Assembly (NCBI GenBank): GCA_013399895.1
Contig: VXBA01003437.1
Coordinates: 1,254,597 to 1,318,596 of the forward strand
Origin: Serilophus lunatus
Taxonomy: Eukaryota > Chordata > Aves > Passeriformes > Eurylaimidae
DNA length: 64,000 nt
Reading direction: 5' to 3'
The notes beneath the pieces were generated by a model. It had not been told where the DNA came from. It did no database searches and worked only from the letters and a program-made list of their open reading frames with translations. Below are positions 25,778-36,890 of this stretch, one piece after another. The position numbers were made by a program, and so were the translations under genes. Each line of letters opens with the position of its first letter. The stretch's first letter is position 1.

Positions 25778-27104
25778 CTAGAAAGAAAAAAGATGCAACA
25801 ATACATTGAAGGCCTCATTATAGATCTTGCTGAAGAGTTTAAAATTCAGTATTTAAGAACCTTCGTAAAAGGAAAATATTTAGTTTACAGCATTTCAATA
25901 GTAAGGTCTAGAATCCAGTATTATATAGTACCAAAGTAGTTTACATTACTATAGTAAAACAACTGTACTGAGCCATTGCTTCTGCTCCTCCGAAACAGCT
26001 CTTGAACAAGTGATGCCTTTTAAGGCCAATTTAAACCAGCTGGGAAAGATAATCTAATAGCTGTGTCTCCTCTAGAACTGCTGCCTTCTTTGCTTGCAGT
26101 CACAAGAAACACAAATCACAGATTACCGCTGCAAGCACAAAAGCTGTTTGTATATTCAAGAGCAGAATGTTTCAATACTGTGGGTCTGCCTGTGTGTTGG
26201 CTTGGCTGGTACCAGATGGAAGACCCATGTTAAGAAGTATCTTTGCCACTTTTCTCCCTCAAAGAGAGATTGAGATCACTGTAGAAGAGATGCTCTCCAC
26301 ATCCAAGGGAAAGACGACAGACTGTTACCATTCACCATTCTTCCTCCTTTGCTTCCTTTAGGCAGCTGCAGGAGAATGCTGTCTATTGCTAAGCAAGAAA
26401 AACGTTACCAAACAACAACAGAGCCCAGAATGAAGAGACAAGGTAACAAAAAATTCCTGAATTTCTTTTTTGGTTATAGCCACATTTGTTCAGCCCACTT
26501 CCATGTCCCTTCCACACATGCAAATAATCATGTAAAGTCTGTACTTTCTTCCCCGTTTACTCATCAGAATCAGAAAAAGGAGTCAGAAACAGAAGGACAA
26601 TGCAAGCAAAACACGTGTTCTATTCCACATGCATTGATACCGCTAAGAGAATTCAGACGGTCAGCTAATCCTCTTTAAAAGTTTATTACCTTTCACATCC
26701 TAAAAATTTCACTAAAAACCATAATTTTGCATCAGACCACAGGTTTACCTGTTGCATTTTCTCTCTAGTAGTAGCCAACAGCAAAAAGTTGTATTAATAT
26801 AGTGTTTATGCTGGACAAGCATAGAGTGTTATTATTTCCCATCATTCAAAAATTTCCATCTCTGATGTCATTAAAGATTGTGTCTTTCGTTTAATAGCTA
26901 GTAGCATATTTCTTTCATTTATCTGCCTTAATTACTTTTTAAACTCTGGAAAAAACTCTAAACTCTGTGGCAATAAGTTCCCAAGGTAAACTAAAGGACT
27001 CTTATGTAAAAGGATGACCTCCTTTTTCTTTTGAATCTGTCTCCTTACAATGCAAGCATGAGGGAATAATACGATTATGGAAAATCAAAGTTGACTTGAG
27101 TCAA

Positions 27105-27172
27105 GAAGCATTGGAAGTTGGACTCAATGATCCTTACAGGTCTCTTCTATCTCAATATTATGTGATTCTATG
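27105..27172 (+). mobile_element. CR1 LINE 3' end fragment
   Basis: About 68 bases carry GTTGGACTCAATGATCCTTA and end in TATGTGATTCTATGG, the terminal CR1 signature. It lies in the intron between the residue 18 and residue 19 exons. Confidence 0.82.
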
Positions 27173-28111
27173 GCTGCTTCTCTATTCAGCTTCTTCCTAC
27201 ATTTTTTCCAAACTACATATTCCCCTATCAGTCATCACTACTTCAAATTGAGAGTCTCCCCATACACGAATCATCCATTGCTTTGTTCACTGTTGGCACT
27301 CTTCCCTGTACTTCTCTAGTTTGTCATCTGGAGACAAAGCTTAAAACCTCATACAACACTCAGGTAACTCTGTACTGTAAGAACTCCTTCTGCTGTGCTA
27401 AACAGCCAATTCACAGCCTGCTGCTGCAGATGTAAAATTGGGGCTGTTTTTCCAAAGAGCATCACTTGGCGTTTATCCAGACTGAGTATTACTGTTTCGT
27501 CATGCTGTCCTTCAGCGTCACAGGAACACATTAGCCTGTTTTTCCTTGGTGCTTCCTGCCACATTGGAATTCAACAAGCAACAAATCAGTTAGCTTTTAT
27601 ACAAAGTGCTCCTGCAGACACAGTCATGAGACAATACAGTCAGTACTGTAAACTGTTCATAAAGTTTTGCTAAATTTATGGATCATGCAATCCTAAGAAA
27701 AAACCCTTCTTTTGCACTGACCCCAAACACAAGTTAATTTTAGGTATTTTAGAACACATTAACCTTTTTGGGATGAAATAAGAAAAGGAAAATTATGTTT
27801 TAGGTTCTTTCTCCATTATCAGCTAGAGGAATCATCCATAAAACCCAACCCCTTCCATAAGAATAGTTAAATGTAACTTTTTAATGCCTCTTGTGATCAA
27901 AACTATGAAGACCAGACCTCAAAATAACTTTAACTAAGTCAACACAGTAGCAGAATGAACTACTTAGATGCACTTCTCAGGACAAGCAATATAGCTTTGA
28001 CATGGAAGATAACTGAACACTCAAGTTGTATTACATTGATACAGCAAGTGACCTGGTCAGATGTCATTCACAGAGGATTCCCTGATCACAGAAGTGAAAC
28101 CAAACAACCTG

Positions 28112-28131
28112 GTTGTTTAGTTCTAAACAAC
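28112..28131. repeat. Perfect inverted repeat (9 bp stem, 2-nt loop)
   Basis: GTTGTTTAG and CTAAACAAC flank TT. A further CAAACAACC copy just before it (28102-28110) could compete for pairing with the left arm. Confidence 0.8.
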
Positions 28132-29176
28132 TAAAGACCTCCTTTGGGTCCTTATTAGTAATTTAAGATATACTTTGCCAAAGCAGCATCATGAAAGCTT
28201 CAGAGTTCTGGAGGTGAAATGGAATAGGCAGGAAACAAGTTGCTATTCTACAAACAAAACCAGCCATACTGAGCACCACTTTATACAGCCATGTAAGCAG
28301 TCACAAACAACAGGCTGCAGCAGGAGGCTCTGGCCACAGAGTCGTATATGCATCATAGACACCTGCCCACCACTTACAATGGGACAAAAAAACATGACTG
28401 TATTAGTCTTGGCAAGCTTTTTTCAGGAGTCCTCAGAAAAATAAATACTAGGCAAGTAAAAGATGACAAGAGACATTGCTCCTTAACTCTGAGCAAAAAG
28501 AAGGGCTATATTGTCTCTCTTTAGGTTACGAAATCCAAAGCTATACAAGAAAGCACTAGCATTTCATTTAAACATTTCTTCTTTTTTGTGCCAAAACTAG
28601 TTTAACATCTATCAATGTCCATTCGAAAACAACAGTTCAAAGTTTATTGAAGCATCCAACGTGTTGTTACAATTGCTGTTTTTCCCATGTAAACACATAG
28701 ACTTATTCTTAGCCTTAATTATAGAAATATACAGCATCTTGAATCAAAGAAGACAACCTTATGATATAACGGCTTTCTTAGTTCCATCAACTAAAACAAA
28801 ATATAATTAAAGTTTATATCAGTTCAGAGCTCATCTGTAATGAGGAGTGGGCAAAGCTAAAGCAAATAGGGTCAAAAAAACCCTAAGCTGTTAAGAAAAG
28901 TCTTTTTGGACATTTTCCAGACTTCATCCCTGTTCAGCATTGGCATTATGAACAGATGCTAAAGATTATTCAAAAAACTTATTTACTTAAAATTTTTGGT
29001 TAGCTTAGTCATGAAGGGGAATGAAGAGGCCCACAAGAAGTAAACCCTGTCATACGAACCCAAGTGTAACTAGCGTTCACTTTACACAAGATAACACTTG
29101 AAAAAAATTACTCACTGGCCATAGATATCTCTATGTCTGCAGTAAAATGCCATGTGTAATTTCTGAACTTCCTTAC

Positions 29177-29223
29177 CTCCATAACAAGACTTCCTTGTTT
29201 GAATGCAAGGGCCCTGGGAGTTT
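29177..29223 (-). other. Candidate alternative or poison exon in PHF21A intron
   Basis: A 47-base minus-strand segment lies between a strong acceptor (TTTTGCTCTCCTCAG) and a consensus donor (GAG followed by GTAAGGAAG). Inserted between the coding exons at 30282 and 25777 it would shift the frame and reach a TGA in the next exon. Alternatively, the ATG at 29182-29180 gives Met-Glu and then joins in frame to KLVAQMK. No transcript evidence was available. Confidence 0.38.
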
Positions 29224-30281
29224 CTGAGGAGAGCAAAATACTCATCTCTAGTTCTGGAAATCCATCTTTAGCTTTCTCAAGTTTTCCTCCCTTAGCTGGA
29301 GGTTTTACTTTGTTAAAGCAGACATAGGTTCATTTTTTTAATTCACCCATTTCAGTTCTTGCAATTTGCTCATTATTGCAGCAAGCACTTGAACAAGCCA
29401 TCAAGAACACTTTTTAGACACATCACCAAGTAGTATTCTTCAAATTTTCTATGATGGGTTAAACTGATCAGTGCAACTTATCATCTATTGTTTTTACCGG
29501 CTGTGTAATAGTTGTGAGTTTCAGACATCTGCAGAGCTCCAGAAATACTTGGAGAACCACGTTTAGAAAAGGTCTCATTGATAAATTTAATATTTCAAGT
29601 TGGCAGTTACTCTGTGTCTATGGCTGAAATAATTTTGTTCCAATAATTAATATGCATATGTCCTCTTACATTTGCTAAATTAGGTTTTATTATTTCTAAT
29701 ATTTCCTCAATCGCACAGTAACAGAATGGCAAACTGCAATTCTATTGCCATATAGTATTGGACAGGTTACCAGCAAAAAAGATCCAACAAAAAAATTTCC
29801 ATGCCCAAGCAGTACAACATTTTGGTTATCAGAAATATACAAGTGTGGGTTCTAAAGTAGAAGACACTCCAGAAAAGAAGCACCAAATGAAACTAGGCAG
29901 CACTATAGACATTTCACTTTAAAGTTTCTCCACCATATTCCTCCACTGCCAACTGAATACTGCCATGGGCTTCAGAACATTAGAAAAACCTCCCAGACAG
30001 AGGCTGCTGAACACAGTTTTCAGAATGTTTTTATTACTGATACAAAATATTAAAAAAAATCCCCACCCACAGCCTATGTAGATTTTTCACATTTGCTAAA
30101 AAACAACAGGTGGTGGGGTCAAAATGCAGAGTATAAAATTCTAAAGTAGTTTTGAGCTTATAAAACAATTATTACTATAGTTGCAGTGCTACTGCTTAAT
30201 GCTTCCATTAGTAGTAATACTGTCAGCAATACTAATGCTGCTATTACTTGGAAGTCTAAAGCAACAACGAATTCAAATTAC

Positions 30282-30335
30282 CTGGTGAACCTGAATTTCC
30301 ACTTTCAGAGCCTCCTGTAGAGTCTGCAGCTCCAT
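30282..30335 (-). CDS. PHF21A: PHF21A coding exon with start codon, residues 1-18
   Basis: Read on the minus strand, ATG at 30335-30333 opens the peptide MELQTLQEALKVEIQVHQ, which I recognise as the start of PHF21A. The exon ends at 30282 and is followed by a GTAATT donor. The start is well supported: the base at -3 is A and at +4 is G (good Kozak context), and in the same frame a TAG lies two codons upstream, with further TAG and TAA codons before it. The heptad-like spacing of L, L, L, V and V suggests the beginning of an amphipathic helix or coiled coil. It joins in phase 0 to the exon at 25777-25745. Confidence 0.93.
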
Positions 30336-30415
30336 TCTCTACCTTCTCCACTTTTTCTAGAAGTGTCTTTGCTGATTCCAGTGCCTTTAGTTTCTGGTTC
30401 CCTCTAGCACCAGTC
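30336..30415 (-). other. PHF21A: PHF21A 5' UTR part of the start-codon exon
   Basis: These 80 bases precede the ATG within the same exon. The acceptor is a pyrimidine-rich stretch ending CTTTCTATAG, with the exon beginning GACTGG at 30415. The segment is purine-rich and has stops in the main frame (TAA, TAG, TAG), so it is untranslated in that frame. A second frame is open through the whole exon (see findings). Confidence 0.82.
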
Positions 30416-33400
30416 CTATAGAAAGAAAAAAGTTTTGTTTTGGTTTGACAATTTGAAAAAAGGAGATTATAACAGAGCAGGAATTCAATAGTGAACTATA
30501 TTCAAATGCAGTTTTCTAGCCCAAACACAGTGAGTCTTTTGAACACAAGAAATCTACAGGCTCTGCAAAATGCCTGCCCTGGAGTCGTTTAGCCAAATTT
30601 GTTACTTCCCACATATCCCAAAGTCGACATACTTGTCCCTTATCTTAATTTGCAGGCAGCTACTTCCTACCAATATCCTATTGCAGTTGCATATTCAATT
30701 AGAAAATTTAACTAGTGAGGATGTTTTAAAAATCTGTGTAGATTAAAATGTTATGGAGACCAAAATTCTGCAATAAATTGTTAAATTCAATGTACTACAT
30801 TAACATGCATCCATGATACTACAGAGCTGTTCTCAGATGGGACGGTGTGCATGCAGTTTGACAGAACAGCATTAATATATTAATAACCCACTGCCTAAAG
30901 TTTGTGCTGAGTTAGTAATTTCAGTTGAAATCTGTTCTGAAGAAACATAAGTGATATAAATCAGCACAAGACTTTTTCAAAATGATTAATTTAAAAATCC
31001 TTTTAATCTTGGAATTCTACTTTTAGATCATGAGCATGAGTTTACCATCTTCAGTTACTACAAGCAAATAAATCCCCCCAGCCTCTGACATAGAAAAGCA
31101 TTAACTGTCATACTTCTAAAAGCCTTGAAAGTCAGAGAAGAGAATTTTGGTCAGAAATATGTTTAAAGTATCAGCTTCTGAAACAGGGTTAAAAATTCCC
31201 ATATGCTCAAATAATAGTAGAACCTATGTGAAAACATCTATAAATACATACAGATAAAAGCCATTGGAAAGCATTATGTAGCAATCTTTCCAGTTACTTT
31301 TCTATCCAGATACCACAATTAAAGAATTTCTGTAGTGTTAAAATTGTTTCTACTTATTTTTTGAAAATTGCTCACAATTATTGCACAGGTATTGTTGCCA
31401 ACTCAGAGGCCTGCATAATGACTCTACCATGTTTTTAAAAGGATACTGACAGTTTAGATTAGACATGTAGACTGTAAAAAGAGAGTAATTCCCATAATTT
31501 AAAGAATTTTATTTTAATGTTGTCTCACTACAGTAAACTGAAGTGCTGGACAAGTTTGTGCACTCCTGAAAATAAAAGGTTGAGGGTGTGTGTTTTGTTT
31601 CTTTTTAGTAAAACAAATTTCTCTTTTCAAACAGAATTATGTGACAAAAAGAGAAGACTATAAAAGAGGTTTAAAAAACATTATATTTAAACTCATTCTT
31701 TGTCGGTACTATCTGCTGTTGGCTTAAAGTTGCTTATTTAAATAACAAAGGCCTGACCAGACTTTCTAGCCAACACATGAAATGACCTGCTGCAAGGGCC
31801 TCTCCCACATGTGACACAGATGAGCGAAAACAGCTGCCTTTGCAGCACTACTCTCTATAAAATTGTAATTTGTATCAAGGGATACATGGAAATTACATAT
31901 AGTTCCCTGACCTATTACCACAAACAGTAATGAGAAAACAAAACCCTGGATTATTACTTCCGCTCCCTGACAAGAGCAGTGATACTGTGCTTTAAGTCCC
32001 TACCACTGCAGTTTCAGAAGAACCCATGCTTCAGAAAACCACGTGGGACACTGGTAAATGAAAACTGGAACATGCTGCAGAGGCAAGAAGTCTTTCCTGA
32101 GCCTTGGAAATTCGAATTTGGGGGAAAGATACAGGCAGATATGGACACAGTTTCTTTCTCAGTGTGTTTTCAACACATTAGAAGCCACACGATGAACACT
32201 TTGTATCACTCTGTAACTACATGCCAACTTAAAAGAGCAGAACACTGGAAGAGACAGTTCTCTCAACTGAGAATATAAATGATATTCATCACCTGAATAC
32301 ACGTAACTGTAAAGTCCAATATTAGTTCCTAGCAAAAATGACATGGTACTTCTGCAAAAAAAAAAAAAAGGGCTTGAGGAATCACTATTAATGCACAACT
32401 TAATTTGACCAATAGAAATTACAGAGGGTTCATAAAATTTAATCCAAGCTAATTGTATCTATGCCTTGAACAGCTAGATTTTTCAAAATTAACTTTTAAG
32501 GGGTTTAAGAAAAAAGGGACACTGCTTTGCAGAAACAAGTGGTTACTTAGCCTAGTCAAGTAGCCCCTAGTCAACGGGTGTAGGCATGAACAAATGCACT
32601 TAAGTTTGGTCAGGTTGCCAGATTCTGGATATTAAATAGATACAGTTGTTTCCCTCTAGAACATGCACTTGTAGCTTCCCTTCCCAAGTAAGAATAACTA
32701 ACTAAAGTTATTGCTGTCCAGAACCACTCCCAAAGTACTTTACACACTTACCTAACGTTAAACAACAAATACATTAAAAAAAGTGACCATTCCTTACATC
32801 CAGAAAAATCCAGACTGTATTTTTTTGTGGTTTACATAGAAAAATATCTAGAAACACGTATCAGGGCACCTGGTTAAATATTGCTCATAGTCTTTGAAAG
32901 GAGGTACAGAACTACATAAAAGTGGTTACACGTTGCAAGTGCAAAAATCTCTGAACTTTTATCCATTTAGACTAAACTTAAAGACTTAAAAACATAAGTC
33001 CAGTGGCATTATAAACTACCTACAATACCACATTAGAAGAGATATAAAACCATACTGCATTTTTCACTTTACTCTTAAAACAGTGGAACTACTAAGCTGG
33101 TAGATGACTGAAATTGCATGGATGGGTTGGCATGCAAAATCTTTCATCCCTTTAGTTTTTAAAGGAAAACAAGCAAATGCTTTGTTCAATGCCAGACCCA
33201 GTGATATCCAAAAGGAAAGCAGAGGATTGAGGAGTACTCAGCGTACTCAATTCATCTCTTGTACATCCAGACACACTTCCAAGTCTTAGTCAGAAAATAC
33301 ACTGAGAGCAAGAGGTAAATTCGCCATTTTGGGGGCAGATTTCAACTGTTGGAGGCAGCAATCCTCCATTCAATTTCTTGCTGACATTCACTTGTTACCA

Positions 33401-34088
33401 AAAATCACTTATTTCTTAAGTGGTTGCTTCCAGACTTAAACATATTTAGGTAAGTACCTCAATGCATTGCATTGGGCAGCACATGTTTATAGACTATTTC
33501 AATATTCAGACTGAATAAAACCTTAAGCTCTACAATAATCTCATCAGTGCATTCACACTTCTCTGTTAACTGAATTAAACCCAATCCACATCAGAACCTC
33601 TGAATTGTCAGAATGCCATCTATACTATGGCTCTTTTGGAAGCTACCTTAGGAACACAGCTGTTTATTTATATAAACAAGGTAGGATACACACAAAAGCC
33701 ATGAATACATTCTGTGTGTAGGAAGGTCTCTGAATAACTTAGAATTTTAGAAAGAAGCTTTTCTGTGACAAAAATCCCTTCAAACAAATTCAGTTTTTAC
33801 ATTACACAGAAAAAAATCCAAACTTAACATTATTATTTTTGAATAGATGAATTTAAATGTCCATTGTACTTACAGACCCTTAGGCCCCAATATCAGTTCT
33901 ATAGAGATTTTATTTGTAAGACTGGGGCTTCCATCAGTAACATTTACTTTTTAAGATTTAATTTCTGAATACAAGAATAGATAGGATTTCAGTTTCAGTA
34001 AGCATCAAACTTTTCCAGAAATGGATGCCAGCTCTTCCTATCATCTATTCTTAGGTAAGCCATTTTAGCCTTAGGAAGAAGTACTTAC
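30416..34088 (-). other. PHF21A: PHF21A 5' UTR intron
   Basis: This is a 3.7 kb intron between the leader exon at 34129-34089 and the start exon. It is AT-rich, with an A14 run at 32356-32369. I saw no repeats of a named family and no credible ORF. Confidence 0.6.
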
Positions 34089-34129
34089 CAGTTTTGAGTA
34101 AGTTATCCCTTTCAGCTCTCCACTCCCTC
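34089..34129 (-). other. PHF21A: Noncoding 5' leader exon of PHF21A
   Basis: A 41-base minus-strand segment lies between a strong acceptor (CTTTTGTAG) and a consensus donor (CTG followed by GTAAGTAC). It contains no ATG of its own and lies 3.7 kb upstream of the start exon, as expected for a noncoding 5' exon. Both splice sites are good enough that I favour a real exon, but no transcript evidence is available. Joined to the start exon, its reading frame stays open until the TAA in the leader part of that exon. Confidence 0.6.
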
Positions 34130-34288
34130 CTACAAAAGAAAAACAACAGAAAAAAAGATCATTACAAACATTTCAAGTACAGCTTGAAACAGAAAAAGAA
34201 ATTCAAATATTTGGAAAGTTGAAGGGGGAAGGGTTGTTGGCGTTTTAGGAGGGGGGTTTTGTTTGTTTTTTCTTAGGAGGGGGTTGGC

Positions 34289-34304
34289 TTTTTTTTTTTT
34301 TTTT
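34289..34304 (+). repeat. T16 homopolymer run
   Basis: Poly(T) following GGGGG blocks. It lies about 160 bases upstream of the leader exon in transcript direction. Confidence 0.9.
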
Positions 34305-35732
34305 AAATGCTGAAGTTAACTACAAAACAACACTTGGAAAGAAAATCTGTTTGACATGGCAAGGAAAACCAAGGAGACTTACAATTCTAACCTGGATTCA
34401 AATACAAACTATTACTGTCATTACGGAGAGAACAGATTATAGATACAAGTTTTCCTGTGCAAGTCCAGTGTTTCCCTCTCATGGTGGAAATATTTTCACT
34501 TCAACACATTTAGTAAGATCTGAATCACAAGCCCTGTCAGTTGCCACAGCTAAATATGATAAGATTGCCCACTACTTCTGCTGGAGGTTGTACCAACACA
34601 ACAAAGATGGCAGAGCAGGTGGTAACATCAGCATAGTCACTACAGCTCAAATCCCAGAGCACTAATGTAAACTGAAATCAACAGCAGTTTAAGCAACTAC
34701 AGTAGGTCATCAAGAGAGGAGGCCAAGAAGATACACTGCCCATTAAATCATCCTCATATGAACCATTAAGAACTCATGAGTCAAAGTTCTAAAAAGATAG
34801 TTATAATATAAATGATAGCTCATTTGCTCACTTACTTTGCCTGATGCTAAAAAAAGCCTGCAAAATACTCCAGATTTTCTAGTACAATACAAGAATATTA
34901 GCATATTCGAAGCTTAAACTGCACAGTGAACTAGATCTTTGAAGATATGGTTTTATCCACACACAAGTCATCATAGAGCTGAAGTTTAAGCTACAGCATT
35001 TTAAAAAGATAGAGCAGTAGAAAAGCCACATAATCGCTCATTGGAGACCAGCACAAGTGCAGGAGTTTCCATTCACTAACCAGCAGAACTGGGTGTTGAT
35101 GAACACTGAGAACAAAAACCAGGAAGCCTACTGATGGCAGAGACCATATTGTCAGTCTCCTAGTCTCAAATTTTATTGTGCATTTTGAACAACATAAATA
35201 TTTCATTTTAGAGCCAATTACAGGTTAGTTTAAATAATACCAAACTGCTAACATGGAGGCTTATGAACTTGGGAGCATGGACCATTTTGAGGTGATATAT
35301 TCACTTGGAATGAGATAGAATTTGAAATACCCTCATTGTTGAGACAGGTATGATTCTCAAAGTCTAATTGTTTCTTTTTGGATATTAAAATCTTACTTGT
35401 CACCTCCACCTCCCACTATCAATCAACAATTTAACTGGTCCAAAAACTTACAGATTAAGCTCTTTCATTATGCAATCAGTAACTGTCCCAATTCAACAAG
35501 CAGCTACAACTGTATGTCCATGCTATCAAGAAAAAAATAATTTAAAAAAAAAATCTCACTGCTGTAGATGACTGACTTTGGAAAGGTAAACAAAACAGTA
35601 CTACACACCTTCAAATGCAGTCTTAGAATAAACAAGCATGATTTTATTTAAAAAAGAAAAATACCAATTTACTTGCAGCATAAGTACATTCAAACTGACA
35701 CAAAAGCTGTCACTTAAAAATAACAGCAACTG

Positions 35733-35769
35733 TTCCTTCCTTCCTCCTCCCTCCCCCCACCTCCCCCCC
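35733..35769 (-). other. Polypyrimidine tract, G-rich on transcript strand
   Basis: The plus strand is almost pure C/T (TTCCTTCC..., then two C6-C7 runs), so a minus-strand transcript would carry G7, G6, G3 and several G2 runs. Confidence 0.7.
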
Positions 35770-36864
35770 AGAGACTCGCCTCCATAGGAGGACCCCAGCT
35801 TCATCAAGCTGGAAAATAAGCTGCAGATACAAACCTTCAGATTGCATTTAACCACTCTGAAGGGCTGCAACCCCAGGCTGAGAAGCCAGGGGCTCCCAAG
35901 GACAAAGTTAGAAACACCAGGAGTTTAAACGTGACTATCTGAGTGAATTACTGTGTTGCCTTGGAGAAGTCGCTTAGAGAAGACCTAGACAGGGAATGGA
36001 AACACATTTGCATCCTCCTCTGTGCACAATTTACTACAAGCTTTTTCTTAAAAGTTTAGAATAATGTTTTAAAGTCAAACGTTTGGCAATACAAAATAAT
36101 TCTGCCCTCATTCATGTATAGTATTTTTGCTGACCTCTCTGCCTCACTTAGGAGACAGGATCAGCCTAAAGAATGAAGCCTCAGTTGATGACTTCATTCT
36201 GAGCTTTCAGTTTGTATGCTTTTTTAAACTTGACATCTACACTCTACAACAAATAATTGTTTTTTTCATAAGCAGCACTCTAATGAGAGCCACAGGAAAA
36301 CTTGTACCTGATACAGGCAAGTTTTCTTAAACAGGGAATTGAGACAGAGAAATGATGAACCCAAGATTGGTAAATCCAAGCATCTTAAAGAGACTTAAGT
36401 TGTCAACTGCTTCTAACATTTTTGTAGTAGAAAACAGCATATGATCAACTAAATCAGTAGCTGTGGTTCTTGATAATTTACTACATTTGTGGATACTGAG
36501 AAAAAAATGGAACTAGTATTAATGAAAAAGGTAGCAGATAATTTTATTTCATCTATAGAGCACACTTTATTTCTTGTTCACAGCAAGAGTACATATAGAA
36601 ACTCACAAAGCCTCTCTTTTTTCTTTATAAAACACATCAGAAAGTTAAGATTAGACAGCTCACCATCACTTCTATCCATAGAGAATTCTGGAGAGTTTAG
36701 CATTATGCAGGGTTTCCTAACAAAAACTTCAACAAGAAGAAATGTATTGCAAAATCTCAGCTCTCAGATTTACTGAGGTAGCCTTTGGAAGACTCTAGAA
36801 ATATGTGCTGTAAATTGCTCAAGGTAATAAATAGTCTGCAGATTGTTACAGGATATTCTACAAT

Positions 36865-36890
36865 ATCTGGGGCTCTTTTAAGCCCCAGAT
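36865..36890. repeat. Perfect inverted repeat (10 bp stem, 6-nt loop)
   Basis: ATCTGGGGCT and AGCCCCAGAT flank CTTTTA. The GC-rich stem stands out from its AT-rich surroundings. Confidence 0.88.

Larger units (their letters stand above)
25778..30281 (-). other. PHF21A: PHF21A intron between residues 18 and 19
   Basis: This is a 4.5 kb intron with a GTAATT donor and TTTCTAG acceptor. It contains a CR1 3' fragment at 27105-27172, a nested inverted repeat near 28103-28131 and the candidate exon at 29223-29177. Nothing else was recognised. Confidence 0.85.
23878..34129 (-). other. PHF21A: PHF21A gene, 5' portion (partial; continues below base 1)
   Basis: This entry spans the well-supported exons. 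PHF21A (BHC80) is a nuclear PHD-finger protein of the LSD1-CoREST-HDAC complex; its PHD finger reads histone H3 unmodified at lysine 4. That is established for the family and is not encoded in this window. Seen here, in transcript order: leader exon 34129-34089, start exon 30415-30282, then coding exons 25777-25745 and 23943-23878. All introns obey GT-AG and all coding junctions are phase 0, giving 51 continuous residues that match the remembered PHF21A N-terminus. The next exon (KRVVEQ...) was looked for on the minus strand between 1 and 23,877 and not found, so the gene runs off the low-coordinate end. The true first exon and promoter are not identified; they lie above 34,129, possibly beyond 64,000. 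Confidence 0.9.
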
